Below are positions 42,302-51,790 of a stretch of DNA of 64,000 nucleotides, in pieces; position 1 is the first letter of the stretch, and every line of letters begins with the position of its first letter. This DNA comes from Candidatus Poribacteria bacterium (lineage in GTDB: Bacteria; Poribacteria; WGA-4E; WGA-3G). The notes under the pieces were generated by a model. It did no database searches and was not told where the DNA came from. It saw nothing but the letters and a program-made list of their open reading frames with translations. Made by a program: the position numbers and the translations under genes. The stretch is from the NCBI GenBank assembly GCA_022819945.1, contig JAJEGI010000178.1, positions 1 to 64,000 on the forward strand, given 5' to 3'.

Positions 42302-44515
42302 ATGAGGAGTATAAATTTCTTGGAAGTTTTCACATGTACCGTATCAACGCGCACACCGATTTTAAGCCGGCCCTCCGGAATTGCCCATATCGTCGTCCTA
42401 ACTCTCATGGCATGCGCGCTCTTTTTAACACCCCACCAAATAGCACTTGCACAAGTTGTACATATTCCGGATCCCAATCTTCGCGCCGCCCTTGAGTTGG
42501 CACTCGATAAAGAGACCGGTGCGGACATTACTCAGGCTGATATGGAAAGTTTGGAGGTGCTTCAAGCCAGCAGATGTCACTTTTTGAAACGGGAGGAAAT
42601 ACCAATATGGTTGCCGGTACCAGTGAGATGCCCCGATGATAGATTCGGTACCGATATTCAAGATCTAACCGGGCTCGAATTTGCTGTCAACTTGGAAGAA
42701 CTCCATCTCGCTCATAATCAGATATCGGATGTATCCCCACTCAAAGCATTGACCAAACTAATAGTGTTAGATCTTCACCAAAACTTTAAAATAGCCAATA
42801 TTTCCGCGCTCAGGACTTTGACAAATCTCACACACCTCTCTCTATGGGGGAACAGGGTACGCAATGTTGCCCCACTCGGGGGGCTCACAAACCTTACATA
42901 CTTATCTCTTGAACACAACCGTGTATTTGATATAGCGCCACTCAGTAATTTGACAAATTTGGTAGGGTTGGATATTGAAACTAACCGAATATTTGACTTG
43001 TCGCCAATCAAAGCATTGACAGGACTGACATACTTCGATTGTGACCACAACTGGATATCTGATATATCGCCAATCAAGGACATGGTAAACTTAACACTTC
43101 TCGATGCTTCCGATAACCAGATATCCGATATATCGCCACTCGCTGCATTGACAGCACTGAGGCAACTGGATATTGATGACAACCTGATATCTGATGTGTC
43201 ACCACTCAAAAATTTGACAAAACTGATAGGGCTGCAGATTGACGGCAACCAGATATCTGATATCTCCGCACTTGAAGGTATGACAAGACTATTCGGGCTG
43301 CAGCTTGATGACAACCTGATATCTGATGTGTCGCCACTCAAAAATTTGACAAGACTCACAACACTGGATCTTGACCACAACCTGATATCTGATGTGTCGC
43401 CACTCAAAGATTTGACAAAACTCACATGGCTGGATATTGATGACAACAAATTAACTGATGTATCTGCACTTAAAAATTTGACACAGTTGAAATTGTTAGA
43501 TCTTGGCGACAATCAAATATTAGACGTATCCGCACTTAAAAATATGGTAAGTCTAACAGAGTTAGATCTTAACGACAATGAAATATCAGACATATCGCCA
43601 CTGCAAGATATGACAGAACTCACAATCTTAGATCTTGACGGGAACGAGATATCGGACATATCGCCGCTGAAGAATATGACGGAACTCACAGTGTTGGATC
43701 TTCACGATAACCATATCTCTGATGTGTCACCACTCAAAGATATGATGAAACTGACAGTGTTAGATCTTAGTGAAAACCGTATATTGGATTTCTCCCCTAT
43801 CGCTGGATTGATCGGAAACTTGGAGGCATTTAATAACAGCGACCAAACAGATCCGCCCATCAAGGCAGCAGATGTGAACCGAGATGGCATTGTAAATATA
43901 GTGGATATCCTTTTAATTGCTGTCCACTATCACAATCCCGATTTTGATGCGCTCTCTCGCTTTGAAATTTATCCGGATGTAAATGACGATGGAGTTGTTG
44001 ATATAAAGGATCTCATCTTTGCAGCGGCGGAAATAGATAATGCTGTAGCTGCCCCTACGCTGAAAAAAAATTCAATTGAGGCATCCAACCTCACTGCAGC
44101 GAACCTTTCCAAGTGGATTGCGCTTGCGAATCAGCTTAATGCACACGACCCGCGCACACAAAAAGGTATTGCGGTCTTGGAACAGATCTTGGCAACGCTT
44201 ACCCTTATGGAAGCACCTCCGAAGGAAACAGCACTACTCGCAAATTATCCGAATCCGTTTAACCCGGAGACTTGGATACCGTATCAGTTAGCAAAACCCT
44301 CTGAGGTTAGCATTTCAATTCATTCTGCAGATGGGAAACTTGTAAAAACATTGGAATTAGGGCAATTGCCTATAGGTATATATTACAACAAGTCCCGCGC
44401 GGCATATTGGGATGGTCGAAATGACCTTAATGAATCTGTGGCAAGTGGAGTTTATTTTTATACACTCACTGCTGGTGATTTCACTGCTACTGGTAAAATG
44501 CTCATTCAAAAGTAA
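42302..44515 (+). CDS. Secreted leucine-rich-repeat protein with dockerin and sorting-type C-terminus
   Basis: 737 residues from this start (a longer in-frame start exists at 42191). A signal peptide (IVVLTLMACALFLTPHQIALA) is followed by about 16 LRRs of the SDS22/internalin type: LTKLIGLQIDGNQISDIS, one 22-residue turn per 66 bp, with DNLISDVSPLKNLT nearly identical in several turns. An odd Cys-containing insert (RCHFLKREEIPIWLPVPVRC) interrupts the first LRR unit. After the LRRs comes a dockerin-like pair (DVNRDGIVNIVDILLIAVHY; DVNDDGVVDIKDLIFAAAE). The end has the sorting-type domain NYPNPFNPETWIPYQLA and VASGVYFYTLTAGDFTATGK. It is probably displayed on the cell surface for protein contact. 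Followed at 39 bp by the FG-GAP protein. Confidence 0.85.
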   Translation: MRSINFLEVFTCTVSTRTPILSRPSGIAHIVVLTLMACALFLTPHQIALAQVVHIPDPNLRAALELALDKETGADITQADMESLEVLQASRCHFLKREEIPIWLPVPVRCPDDRFGTDIQDLTGLEFAVNLEELHLAHNQISDVSPLKALTKLIVLDLHQNFKIANISALRTLTNLTHLSLWGNRVRNVAPLGGLTNLTYLSLEHNRVFDIAPLSNLTNLVGLDIETNRIFDLSPIKALTGLTYFDCDHNWISDISPIKDMVNLTLLDASDNQISDISPLAALTALRQLDIDDNLISDVSPLKNLTKLIGLQIDGNQISDISALEGMTRLFGLQLDDNLISDVSPLKNLTRLTTLDLDHNLISDVSPLKDLTKLTWLDIDDNKLTDVSALKNLTQLKLLDLGDNQILDVSALKNMVSLTELDLNDNEISDISPLQDMTELTILDLDGNEISDISPLKNMTELTVLDLHDNHISDVSPLKDMMKLTVLDLSENRILDFSPIAGLIGNLEAFNNSDQTDPPIKAADVNRDGIVNIVDILLIAVHYHNPDFDALSRFEIYPDVNDDGVVDIKDLIFAAAEIDNAVAAPTLKKNSIEASNLTAANLSKWIALANQLNAHDPRTQKGIAVLEQILATLTLMEAPPKETALLANYPNPFNPETWIPYQLAKPSEVSISIHSADGKLVKTLELGQLPIGIYYNKSRAAYWDGRNDLNESVASGVYFYTLTAGDFTATGKMLIQK

Positions 44516-44554
44516 TGCAAAATCATATAGAGCCAATCCCTTATAGGAGGAAAA

Positions 44555-47155
44555 GTGCGAATTCTAATAACATTATTGTTCATTTTTTCGCTACTGCTCA
44601 CAGCATCAAGTGACATCCAATTTGAAGAAGTATCACAGCAGGCGGGGATCAACCGAATCGGTGAAAGTTGGGGAAATGCTTGGGTCGATTTTGATGGCGA
44701 TGGCTACCTTGATTTGTGGGCTAATAATCACCGACACAAACCAAGTTTCTATCGAAATAACGGCGACGGCACTTTTACTAACATTATTGATGAGGTATGG
44801 GATGCAAATCCCACTGCAGATACACATGGGGTGGCATGGGCGGATTTTGACAACGACGGTGATCAGGATATGATCACAGTATCAGGTGCTTCAGGGGGTT
44901 GTTGCAACGTAAATATAAATCACCACAATCATTTCTATGTAAATGAGAATGGGCTGTTGATAGAGCGTGCCGTTGAATTCGGAGTGAATTATCCATATTT
45001 GCGCGGTAGAATCCCATTCTGGTTTGATTCAAACCAAGATGGTAGGCTTGATCTCCTACTCCTCGGAGATATAGGGACGGATAAGACCGGAGCACCAGTT
45101 ACATCCGCAATGTTTGAACAGACAATAGGCGGCTTTGAGAATATCACCACTGCTGCAGGACTCATATTAACAGGTGCCAGAATCGCACAATATACTGATC
45201 TAACCGCGGATGGGAGTATGAAACTTGTTATTGGTAGTCAGGCATATCCACGCGCAATATATGATATATCTGAGGGTTTCTTTATCAACGCAATGGGGAC
45301 GTTCAGTATTCCACGGAGCAACTTTGTACAAGATATCGCAGTCGCAGATTTCAACGGAGATCTTCGCCTCGATTTCTTTCTTGCCCGTACGGTCTACACA
45401 TCTAATGTAAACCAGATAGACCCGTGGAATTTAAAGATGCACATACGAAACAACCCCACCGAGAAAGGCGTTAGTTTCAAAACAGAGGGCGATGTCCATT
45501 TTAAAATTTACTCAGAATGGGGACCGCGGTCACCCTTGGTTATCATTGGGGCTGAAGGACGCAAAGTAACAGCATTTGAGAGTGGTAAGTTTCAAGGTGT
45601 AACACCAAATCTCCGATCCGCGACTTTTGAAGTCACGCTCTCTCCAGATGATCCGAGAGTCATAGGGCTGAAGCCTCATACCACGCCCCCCAAGTATGCG
45701 ATTCATGTGGGTTATCAACCGGATACAAAAAGATGGACGCTCAGCTATAAACTTCCCGCTGCAATAACAGAGGTAGAAGCGACACAACCTATATCAGAAA
45801 TAGAAAATATCAACTTTTCAATTGCGGATTTCCGCCAGCAGCCTGCGTCTCAGTTGCTGTTGAACCAGGGAGATCGCCTCCAGAATGCCAATGGCTTGCG
45901 GATTTTTAATACTTTTGAAAACGGACGTTGTGTTGCAGCAGGCGACTTTGATAACGACATGGATATTGATCTATATCTTGTGCGTTCAATTGCTACCGGA
46001 AACATTCCTAATCACCTCTATGAAAATCGCGGTGATGGTGCTTTTACCCAACACGTGGATGCAGGCGGCGCAAATGGTAGCATGCAAGGGCAAGGGCAAA
46101 GTGTGACAGTGGGGGACTATGATAGCGATGGATATCTTGACCTTTTTGTCACCAACGGCAAAGGGCCCCACCCGCTTAGCGAAGGACCTGATCAACTTTA
46201 CCGAAATATCGGGGGCGGCAATAATTGGTTACAGATTGATTTGGAAGGTACCCTTTCTAATCGCGATGGAATCGGCGCAAGGCTTTTCGCAACTACGCCT
46301 GATGGGAAAACTCAACTCCGGGAAAACAGTGGGGGTATTCATTGGGCACAGCAAGACCAGAAACGGATTCATTTTGGACTCGCTCAGAATGAAAAAGTCA
46401 GCGAATTGACTATTCACTGGCCAAGTGGCATAATTCAAAAGTTGACGGATGTACCGGTGAACCAAGTGTTGCATGTCGTTGAGGAAGGTGTTCAAACATT
46501 GATTCCCGGCGACGTTAACGCGGATGGACAAGTGGATATAATTGACTTCCTTATTGTTGTAGTACACTTCGGAGAAAAACCACCTACAAACCCACGAGCG
46601 GATACCAATAAAGATGGACAGGTAAACCTTGAGGATCTGATTTTAATTGTCAAGGCTATTGAAGAAAATCAGAGCGTTGCTGCAGCACCGATGCAGAAAT
46701 ATCAAACTGAACCAATGAATAGTATCACCTCGTTGTCAGATGCTGCTATCACCTACCTCCATTCTTTTTACCAAAAAATTGAAGAAATCCCAGGGGATGC
46801 TACACAAAAAGCATTGGTAAAACGCTTTCTAAAACAACTGTTGATGCCTGTTAATAGTCCCTTGGCGACCAAACTTTATGCCAACTACCCGAACCCTTTT
46901 AATCCAGAGACCTGGATTCCGTACCAACTCGCAGAGGATGCTGAAATTACCATACGCATTTACGACACATCGGGGAAAATTGTGCGGACGCTTTTCTCTG
47001 GACATCAAGTGTCGGGGTATTATCTTAATCGTGGTCAGGCAGCACATTGGGATGGCAAGAACGAATTCGGCGAACAGGTAGCGAGCGGAGTCTATATCTG
47101 TGAGTTGACGACTCCGAGATTCAAACAGACGAAACGACTCGTCGTAGTAAAGTAA
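44555..47155 (+). CDS. Secreted FG-GAP/UnbV (CRTAC1-like) protein with dockerin and sorting-type C-terminus
   Basis: 866 residues, start GTG at 44555 with a strong AGGAGG 4 bases upstream. Signal peptide (MRILITLLFIFSLLLTASS). FG-GAP-type calcium loops run through the N-terminal 500 residues: NAWVDFDGDGYLDLWANNH, VAWADFDNDGDQDMITVSG, AVADFNGDLRLDFFL, AAGDFDNDMDIDLYLVRS. An ASPIC/UnbV part has GIGARLFATTPDGK and HFGLAQNEKVSELTIHWPSG. Then a dockerin-like pair (DVNADGQVDIIDFLIVVVHF) and the sorting-type end ANYPNPFNPETWIPYQLAE. The architecture suggests a calcium-bound surface adhesin-like protein. It is probably co-transcribed with the LRR gene. Confidence 0.88.
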   Translation: MRILITLLFIFSLLLTASSDIQFEEVSQQAGINRIGESWGNAWVDFDGDGYLDLWANNHRHKPSFYRNNGDGTFTNIIDEVWDANPTADTHGVAWADFDNDGDQDMITVSGASGGCCNVNINHHNHFYVNENGLLIERAVEFGVNYPYLRGRIPFWFDSNQDGRLDLLLLGDIGTDKTGAPVTSAMFEQTIGGFENITTAAGLILTGARIAQYTDLTADGSMKLVIGSQAYPRAIYDISEGFFINAMGTFSIPRSNFVQDIAVADFNGDLRLDFFLARTVYTSNVNQIDPWNLKMHIRNNPTEKGVSFKTEGDVHFKIYSEWGPRSPLVIIGAEGRKVTAFESGKFQGVTPNLRSATFEVTLSPDDPRVIGLKPHTTPPKYAIHVGYQPDTKRWTLSYKLPAAITEVEATQPISEIENINFSIADFRQQPASQLLLNQGDRLQNANGLRIFNTFENGRCVAAGDFDNDMDIDLYLVRSIATGNIPNHLYENRGDGAFTQHVDAGGANGSMQGQGQSVTVGDYDSDGYLDLFVTNGKGPHPLSEGPDQLYRNIGGGNNWLQIDLEGTLSNRDGIGARLFATTPDGKTQLRENSGGIHWAQQDQKRIHFGLAQNEKVSELTIHWPSGIIQKLTDVPVNQVLHVVEEGVQTLIPGDVNADGQVDIIDFLIVVVHFGEKPPTNPRADTNKDGQVNLEDLILIVKAIEENQSVAAAPMQKYQTEPMNSITSLSDAAITYLHSFYQKIEEIPGDATQKALVKRFLKQLLMPVNSPLATKLYANYPNPFNPETWIPYQLAEDAEITIRIYDTSGKIVRTLFSGHQVSGYYLNRGQAAHWDGKNEFGEQVASGVYICELTTPRFKQTKRLVVVK

Positions 47156-47167
47156 AAAGGCAGGAAT

Positions 47168-48163
47168 ATGAAAAAAAACTCATTGGTTACTGGCGGCGCG
47201 GGCTTTATGGGCGCGCACGTAGTGAATGAACTTCTTCGCAGTGATAACACGGAGGTTGTCGCATTTGACGACTTGAGCGGCGGTTTCCGAGAGAATCTTA
47301 ATCCTGCCGCTACCTTTGTTGAAGGAAGCATCCTTGATGTTTCACTGATAAACCAGCTCTGTGAACAGTACCAGTTCGACTATATCTATCACCTCGCAGC
47401 TTATGCAGCGGAGGGACTTAGCCACTTCATCAAACGATTTAACTATCAGAATAACCTCATCGGAAGTGTGAACCTCATTAATGCCGCAGTCAACTATGAT
47501 GTTAAACGGTTTATATTCACTTCTTCTATTGCTGTTTACGGCGCAAACCAACTGCCGATGCATGAAGCACTCACGCCGATGCCGGAGGATTCATACGGCA
47601 TCGCTAAATACGCCGTTGAACAGGAACTCGTCGCTGCCAAACGACTCTTCGATTTGGACTATACCATCTTTCGACCCCACAACGTCTACGGCGAACTTCA
47701 GAATATCGGCGATAAGTATCGAAACGTCGTCGGCATTTTCATGAATAAAATTATGCAAGGTGAACCGTTAGTCATCTTTGGAGATGGTGAACAGACGCGG
47801 GCGTTCACACATATCGCCGATGTCGCACCACATATCGCTCGCGCCGTGGATATACCCGAAGCGTCTTGTGAGATTTTTAACGTCGGCTCGGATAAACACG
47901 TCTCTGTGAACGAGTTAGCAGATTTAGTTATGACTGCGATGAGAAAAGAAGTACCGGTGAAGTATCTTCGGGAAAGAGAAGAAGTAAAGCACGCCTATTG
48001 CTCACACGAGAAATTCCACAAGGTCTTCGGAAAAACCTCACGGGTTACACTGCCAGAAGGCTTAGGTAGAATGGCGGTCTGGGCGAAGTCCGTTGGCGCA
48101 AGGACTTCCAAATTGTTTGATGACATTGAGATCCGCAAAAATCTGCCAGAAGGTTGGAAATAA
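47168..48163 (+). CDS. NAD-dependent UDP-sugar 4-epimerase-like protein
   Basis: 331 residues, extended SDR. NAD-binding TGGAGFMGAHVV, then FTSSIAVYG and SYGIAKYAVE (Tyr-x-x-x-Lys), FRPHNVYGEL and FGDGEQTRAFTHIADVA, all typical of UDP-glucose 4-epimerase relatives. The enzyme interconverts the 4-OH configuration of a nucleotide sugar. Starts 12 bp after the FG-GAP gene with GGCAGGA upstream. Overlaps or abuts the flippase gene, so epimerase and flippase are co-translated. Confidence 0.87.
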   Translation: MKKNSLVTGGAGFMGAHVVNELLRSDNTEVVAFDDLSGGFRENLNPAATFVEGSILDVSLINQLCEQYQFDYIYHLAAYAAEGLSHFIKRFNYQNNLIGSVNLINAAVNYDVKRFIFTSSIAVYGANQLPMHEALTPMPEDSYGIAKYAVEQELVAAKRLFDLDYTIFRPHNVYGELQNIGDKYRNVVGIFMNKIMQGEPLVIFGDGEQTRAFTHIADVAPHIARAVDIPEASCEIFNVGSDKHVSVNELADLVMTAMRKEVPVKYLREREEVKHAYCSHEKFHKVFGKTSRVTLPEGLGRMAVWAKSVGARTSKLFDDIEIRKNLPEGWK

Positions 48164-48192
48164 GTTTGTCCAGCCGGAACTCAAAAACCGCC

Positions 48193-49506
48193 ATGGTCAA
48201 AAAACTCCTACGGCATAAAACCTTTTGGGTAATGGTGATTACTTGTGCTGGAATGGCTTTGGGGCTTTTGGTACGTGTCCTACTGATTCCGAAACGGTTC
48301 GGTTTCACCGCTACGGCTGATGAACTCATTACCGCATTAACAATTGTCCTTGTTGTTGATACAATCGTCCGAGAAGGTGCTAAATTTAGTCTGGTACCGC
48401 TCTTTGTAACACGCGGACAAGAGATGACGCACACACAATACCGACGCTTCACCAATAGTCTTCTCTTTTTTTTTATCAGTGTTGGTTTTGGGATTTTTGT
48501 TTTAATTGAACTGCTTGCACCATGGATAGTCGGTGGATTGTTACGCAAGTCTACCGCTAATGTCCAAAGCGGGACAGTACTGTTACGATTATTCGCGCCA
48601 CTGATTATATTTGGATGCGGTAGCACGGTACTTGGGGCGTTCCTGAACAGTCGGCAGCATTTTAAAACGGTTGCTCTCCGAAACGCACTACCTGCGGGTG
48701 TCGCAGCAATTGTGTTCCTGTTGCTATGGAACGCACAAAATCTTGAAAACTGGGTGGCAATTGCCTACACAGCAGGTTTCTTCGCATATTTTGGGTGGTT
48801 AGGCATCGGGGCGTATCGGACTGGACACCGGTATGAGTATACCGGTATCTCTCTTGATACACTGCGCTCCTTGAAAAATACCGTTACCTTACCGACACTC
48901 GGTTTCGCAGTTCGACAGGTCGTGAACCGTTTGTTGGTTGAAATATATCTCGTCTCTCAACTTGGACAAGGAGCCATTACACTCTATAAGTGTGCCTTCC
49001 AGATTTTCTCGGCGTTACAAACACTCATCGGTATTAGTATTGCCACAACAGGTCTGCCCGATATGGCGACGCACAACGCGGCAGACGATAAACAGGAATT
49101 AGGGCGAACTATCGGGCGAAACGCCCGTACCGCAGTAATTATTGGATTTCCAGTAACCTTGTTCATGCTGATATTTCACAACAAAATCAGTTGGTTGTTG
49201 TATGGGCGAGGTGAACTTGACGACGCATCAATTAAACTAATAGGACAACTTCTCTTTTGGCTCAGCACGGGTATGATATTCTCGTGTCTGATACCCGTGT
49301 TAAATGCAGGACTTTACGCACAAAAGGCATATCAGTTTGTTTTCGCAAATATGGTAACGATGGCTGCTCTTAATTTTGCAATCGCTTACGGCTTGATCCA
49401 AACCTGGTGGATCCTCGGTGTCGCGTTGTCCATAGCAATCACCGCACTCCTTGCTGTCGGAAACCTGACGTACCTCCTCCGGAGAACACGAGTCTCTTGG
49501 CTTTAG
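48193..49506 (+). CDS. MurJ/MATE-like polysaccharide flippase
   Basis: 437 residues with about 12 hydrophobic segments, for example FWVMVITCAGMALGLLV, LLFFFISVGFGIFVLIELLA, and LLFWLSTGMIFSCLIPVLN. DELITALTIVLVVDT and GLPDMATHNAADDKQEL are in the style of MviN/MurJ and lipid-linked-oligosaccharide flippases (MOP superfamily). It would move an undecaprenyl-linked unit across the inner membrane. The ATG at 48193 is favoured; a TTG at 48154, inside the preceding gene, gives 13 more residues. Sits between an epimerase and sulfotransferases, fitting an export function. Confidence 0.75.
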   Translation: MVKKLLRHKTFWVMVITCAGMALGLLVRVLLIPKRFGFTATADELITALTIVLVVDTIVREGAKFSLVPLFVTRGQEMTHTQYRRFTNSLLFFFISVGFGIFVLIELLAPWIVGGLLRKSTANVQSGTVLLRLFAPLIIFGCGSTVLGAFLNSRQHFKTVALRNALPAGVAAIVFLLLWNAQNLENWVAIAYTAGFFAYFGWLGIGAYRTGHRYEYTGISLDTLRSLKNTVTLPTLGFAVRQVVNRLLVEIYLVSQLGQGAITLYKCAFQIFSALQTLIGISIATTGLPDMATHNAADDKQELGRTIGRNARTAVIIGFPVTLFMLIFHNKISWLLYGRGELDDASIKLIGQLLFWLSTGMIFSCLIPVLNAGLYAQKAYQFVFANMVTMAALNFAIAYGLIQTWWILGVALSIAITALLAVGNLTYLLRRTRVSWL

Positions 49507-49569
49507 AGGGTTTTTAAATAATCGCTTTTGCGCTGTCTTTCATTACAAGCAGTCTCTTGCAAACTGTAG

Positions 49570-49697
49570 GGTAGTCCTCGTGGATAAAAAAAATAGTCCG
49601 TAATGAAGCAGATCGCTTATGGGCGAGTACGCCGCAGAATTGCGCAACTACGAACCAAAAAGCACACGGAAATAAGCAAACTGCGTAAGTCCTATTA
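49570..49697. repeat. Repeat patch with family A right end and family B core
   Basis: ATGAAGCAGATCGCTTATGG continuing to ACGCCGCA at 49603-49636 is identical over 34 bp to 54989-55022. TGCGTAAGTCCTAT at 49682-49695 matches a family A end. It lies in the 261-bp gap between flippase and sulfotransferase genes; no ORF is supported. Confidence 0.65.
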
Positions 49698-49767
49698 AAG
49701 TTGGAACAAATCAGAAACCCGATCTTGGCAACGGAAAGATCGGAGCAAAAACCCAATATTTAAAAAT

Positions 49768-50718
49768 ATGAAAAATGTTGCGGATTACAATTATCTTATT
49801 GTAGGTGGCACTACGAAAGCCGCGACAACGTCGTTGTTTGCTTATCTGACTGACCACCCGGCTATTTGCGCTGCTACTTACAAGGAGACTCGATTCTTTC
49901 TCAGCAGCGATTATCCGCTCCCCTCAAAATATCGATATACAGGCGATGCCGAAGCGTATGCTAACCTCTTTCCTAACTGCGATGATACCCAGCTACGGAT
50001 GGAGTCGACCCCCGACTATTTATACTGTGAAAAGGCACGTGACGGAATCGCTCAATTTCTCCCACAAGCAAAGTTAATTTTTAGTCTCCGTGAACCGATT
50101 TCGAGGTTAATTTCATGGTACCGATTCGCAAAGCAGATTGGCAAATTACCGCAGACACTGAGTTTTGATGCTTACATTGAATTGTTATTCACTTACTTGG
50201 ACACAGACCGAAGCGGAAAAGCGGCAGAAGAACAGCACATGCAAACCCTCCAGCAAGGGTGTTATACCCTCTATTTGCAACCGTATCTTGACCAATTCGG
50301 TCCAGCGCGCATTCACACCCTCTTTTATGAGGAACTGGCGGCACAGCCAGCGGTTGTTATGGCAAATTTATGCGACTTCGCCGGTATAGATGCCGGTTTT
50401 TACACCGACTACACTTTTAAAGTAACAAACCGCACCGAAAAGATGCGTAATTCCGGGCTGCACCGGAAATATAGGGACTTCCGATTCCGATTGCGACAGT
50501 GGACACACGACAAGCCCATCATTCACAACCCGTTGCGCGCAATCAGACGAACAATTGAACCGCTCTATCTCCGTTTGAACACGCAGCTCGACGAGAAAAT
50601 TCAGATATCAGAAGAAACACGACATCGCTTAGTCGATTATTATCAGCGCGATATTGAAGCCCTCGCCGAATTAATAGGGAAACCACTACCATGGAAACCG
50701 TCAGAAAAATCCAATTAA
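49768..50718 (+). CDS. PAPS-dependent sulfotransferase 1
   Basis: 316 residues. The 5'-phosphosulfate loop is LIVGGTTKAATTSLFAYL near the N-terminus and the 3'-phosphate site is LIFSLREPISRLISWYRF. This is the heparan-sulfate-type/general sulfotransferase fold. It transfers sulfate from PAPS to a hydroxyl or amino group of a glycan. A late segment NSGLHRKYRDFRFRLRQW is basic. The start codon sits after an AT-rich stretch (TATTTAAAAAT) with no clear ribosome site. Its 3' end overlaps the next sulfotransferase by 28 bp. Confidence 0.85.
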   Translation: MKNVADYNYLIVGGTTKAATTSLFAYLTDHPAICAATYKETRFFLSSDYPLPSKYRYTGDAEAYANLFPNCDDTQLRMESTPDYLYCEKARDGIAQFLPQAKLIFSLREPISRLISWYRFAKQIGKLPQTLSFDAYIELLFTYLDTDRSGKAAEEQHMQTLQQGCYTLYLQPYLDQFGPARIHTLFYEELAAQPAVVMANLCDFAGIDAGFYTDYTFKVTNRTEKMRNSGLHRKYRDFRFRLRQWTHDKPIIHNPLRAIRRTIEPLYLRLNTQLDEKIQISEETRHRLVDYYQRDIEALAELIGKPLPWKPSEKSN

Positions 50719-51635
50719 TGATTGTCGGCGCGCAGAAATCTGGAACATCTTCCCTGCTCCGCTACTTGGCGCAACACCCGGATATACACACGCATGCACA
50801 GCCAGAGATGACGTTTTTCCTACAAACGCGTGAATACACACGCGGCTATGAGTGGGCTTTCACCAAATACTTTGCTGGCGAACACACCGCCACTGAAATC
50901 GAGGATAAACAGCTTATCGCTAAAAATGTGATGGTCATGCATTCCTCGGAAGTCATGCAGCGGATTTATGAACACAACCCTGAAATCCATCTCGTCGTTC
51001 TCCTACGAGAACCCGTAGCACGTGCCTATTCCGCTTACTGGTGGGCTCGACGGAGAGGGTGGGAGAACATCAAAACCTATGAAGAGGCACTCGCTGCTGA
51101 AGAGGCACGCATAAACGAAGACTGGTTTAAATGGCGACAGTGCGCCTATCAATACAACGGTATCTATTACCCACATGTCAAAAACCTGATAACCCAATTC
51201 GGTTCAAGTCGTGTGCATTGCATTTTAACCGATGATCTGAAAGAAGATGCCGCAGCGGTTTGCCAGCAACTCTTTAATCATATCCGGGTCAGCACTGATT
51301 TTAAGCCAGTCATCGGCGAGAGGCATAACCAAGCCGCTATGCCGCGTTCCGAGCGGTTCAACTATCTGTTTACGCAATTTCTCGCGTCTCACAACCCACT
51401 GAGAAAAGTCATTCGGAAACTACTACCCGATGCCACTGCTTATAAATTGAGAAAAACTGTTCTGGATTGGAACGACAAGCTCCAGAATGACGCAAACTCG
51501 ACACCACTGCCTCTCAACCCGGAAACACAAAAACGCCAGATGGCGTATTTTAAACCCTTTAACGAACAATTAGCCGAATTACTTGGCAGAGATCTTTCCT
51601 CCTGGAATAGCACGCCACAAAAAAGCAGTCAATAG
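50691..51635 (+). CDS. PAPS-dependent sulfotransferase 2
   Basis: 314 residues. PAPS loop MIVGAQKSGTSSLLRYLAQ and 3'-phosphate site LVVLLREPVARAYSAYWWAR, both well conserved. PEMTFFLQTREYTRGYEWAF lies between them. The divergence from its neighbour is large, so this is not a simple recent duplication; they may sulfate different positions. The ATG lies inside the previous gene (28-bp overlap), so expression is coupled. Confidence 0.88.
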   Translation: METVRKIQLMIVGAQKSGTSSLLRYLAQHPDIHTHAQPEMTFFLQTREYTRGYEWAFTKYFAGEHTATEIEDKQLIAKNVMVMHSSEVMQRIYEHNPEIHLVVLLREPVARAYSAYWWARRRGWENIKTYEEALAAEEARINEDWFKWRQCAYQYNGIYYPHVKNLITQFGSSRVHCILTDDLKEDAAAVCQQLFNHIRVSTDFKPVIGERHNQAAMPRSERFNYLFTQFLASHNPLRKVIRKLLPDATAYKLRKTVLDWNDKLQNDANSTPLPLNPETQKRQMAYFKPFNEQLAELLGRDLSSWNSTPQKSSQ

Positions 51636-51790
51636 TCGGAAATCATCAACAAAACCTGCGTGGTGACATTTATAGGTGATGGACTAACCGCTGAAGCGAA
51701 TAATTAAAAAATCCACAGAAACGCATCGAATTCATCGAAAACCTGCCTGAAACGTAGTGGAAGGCAGAGCAGAAGCCCATAGTTAAAAAT

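Noticed and set aside
42775..43512. Minus-strand frame of 245 codons in the LRR gene
   Set aside because: A repeat-driven shadow; its sequence (SSISSHVSFVKSLSGDTSDIR) is the complement of the LRR units.
42700..43800. Regular 66-bp repeats suggesting a CRISPR-like or tandem array
   Set aside because: They are in-frame LRR coding units without spacers; no CRISPR repeat-spacer pattern or cas gene was seen anywhere.
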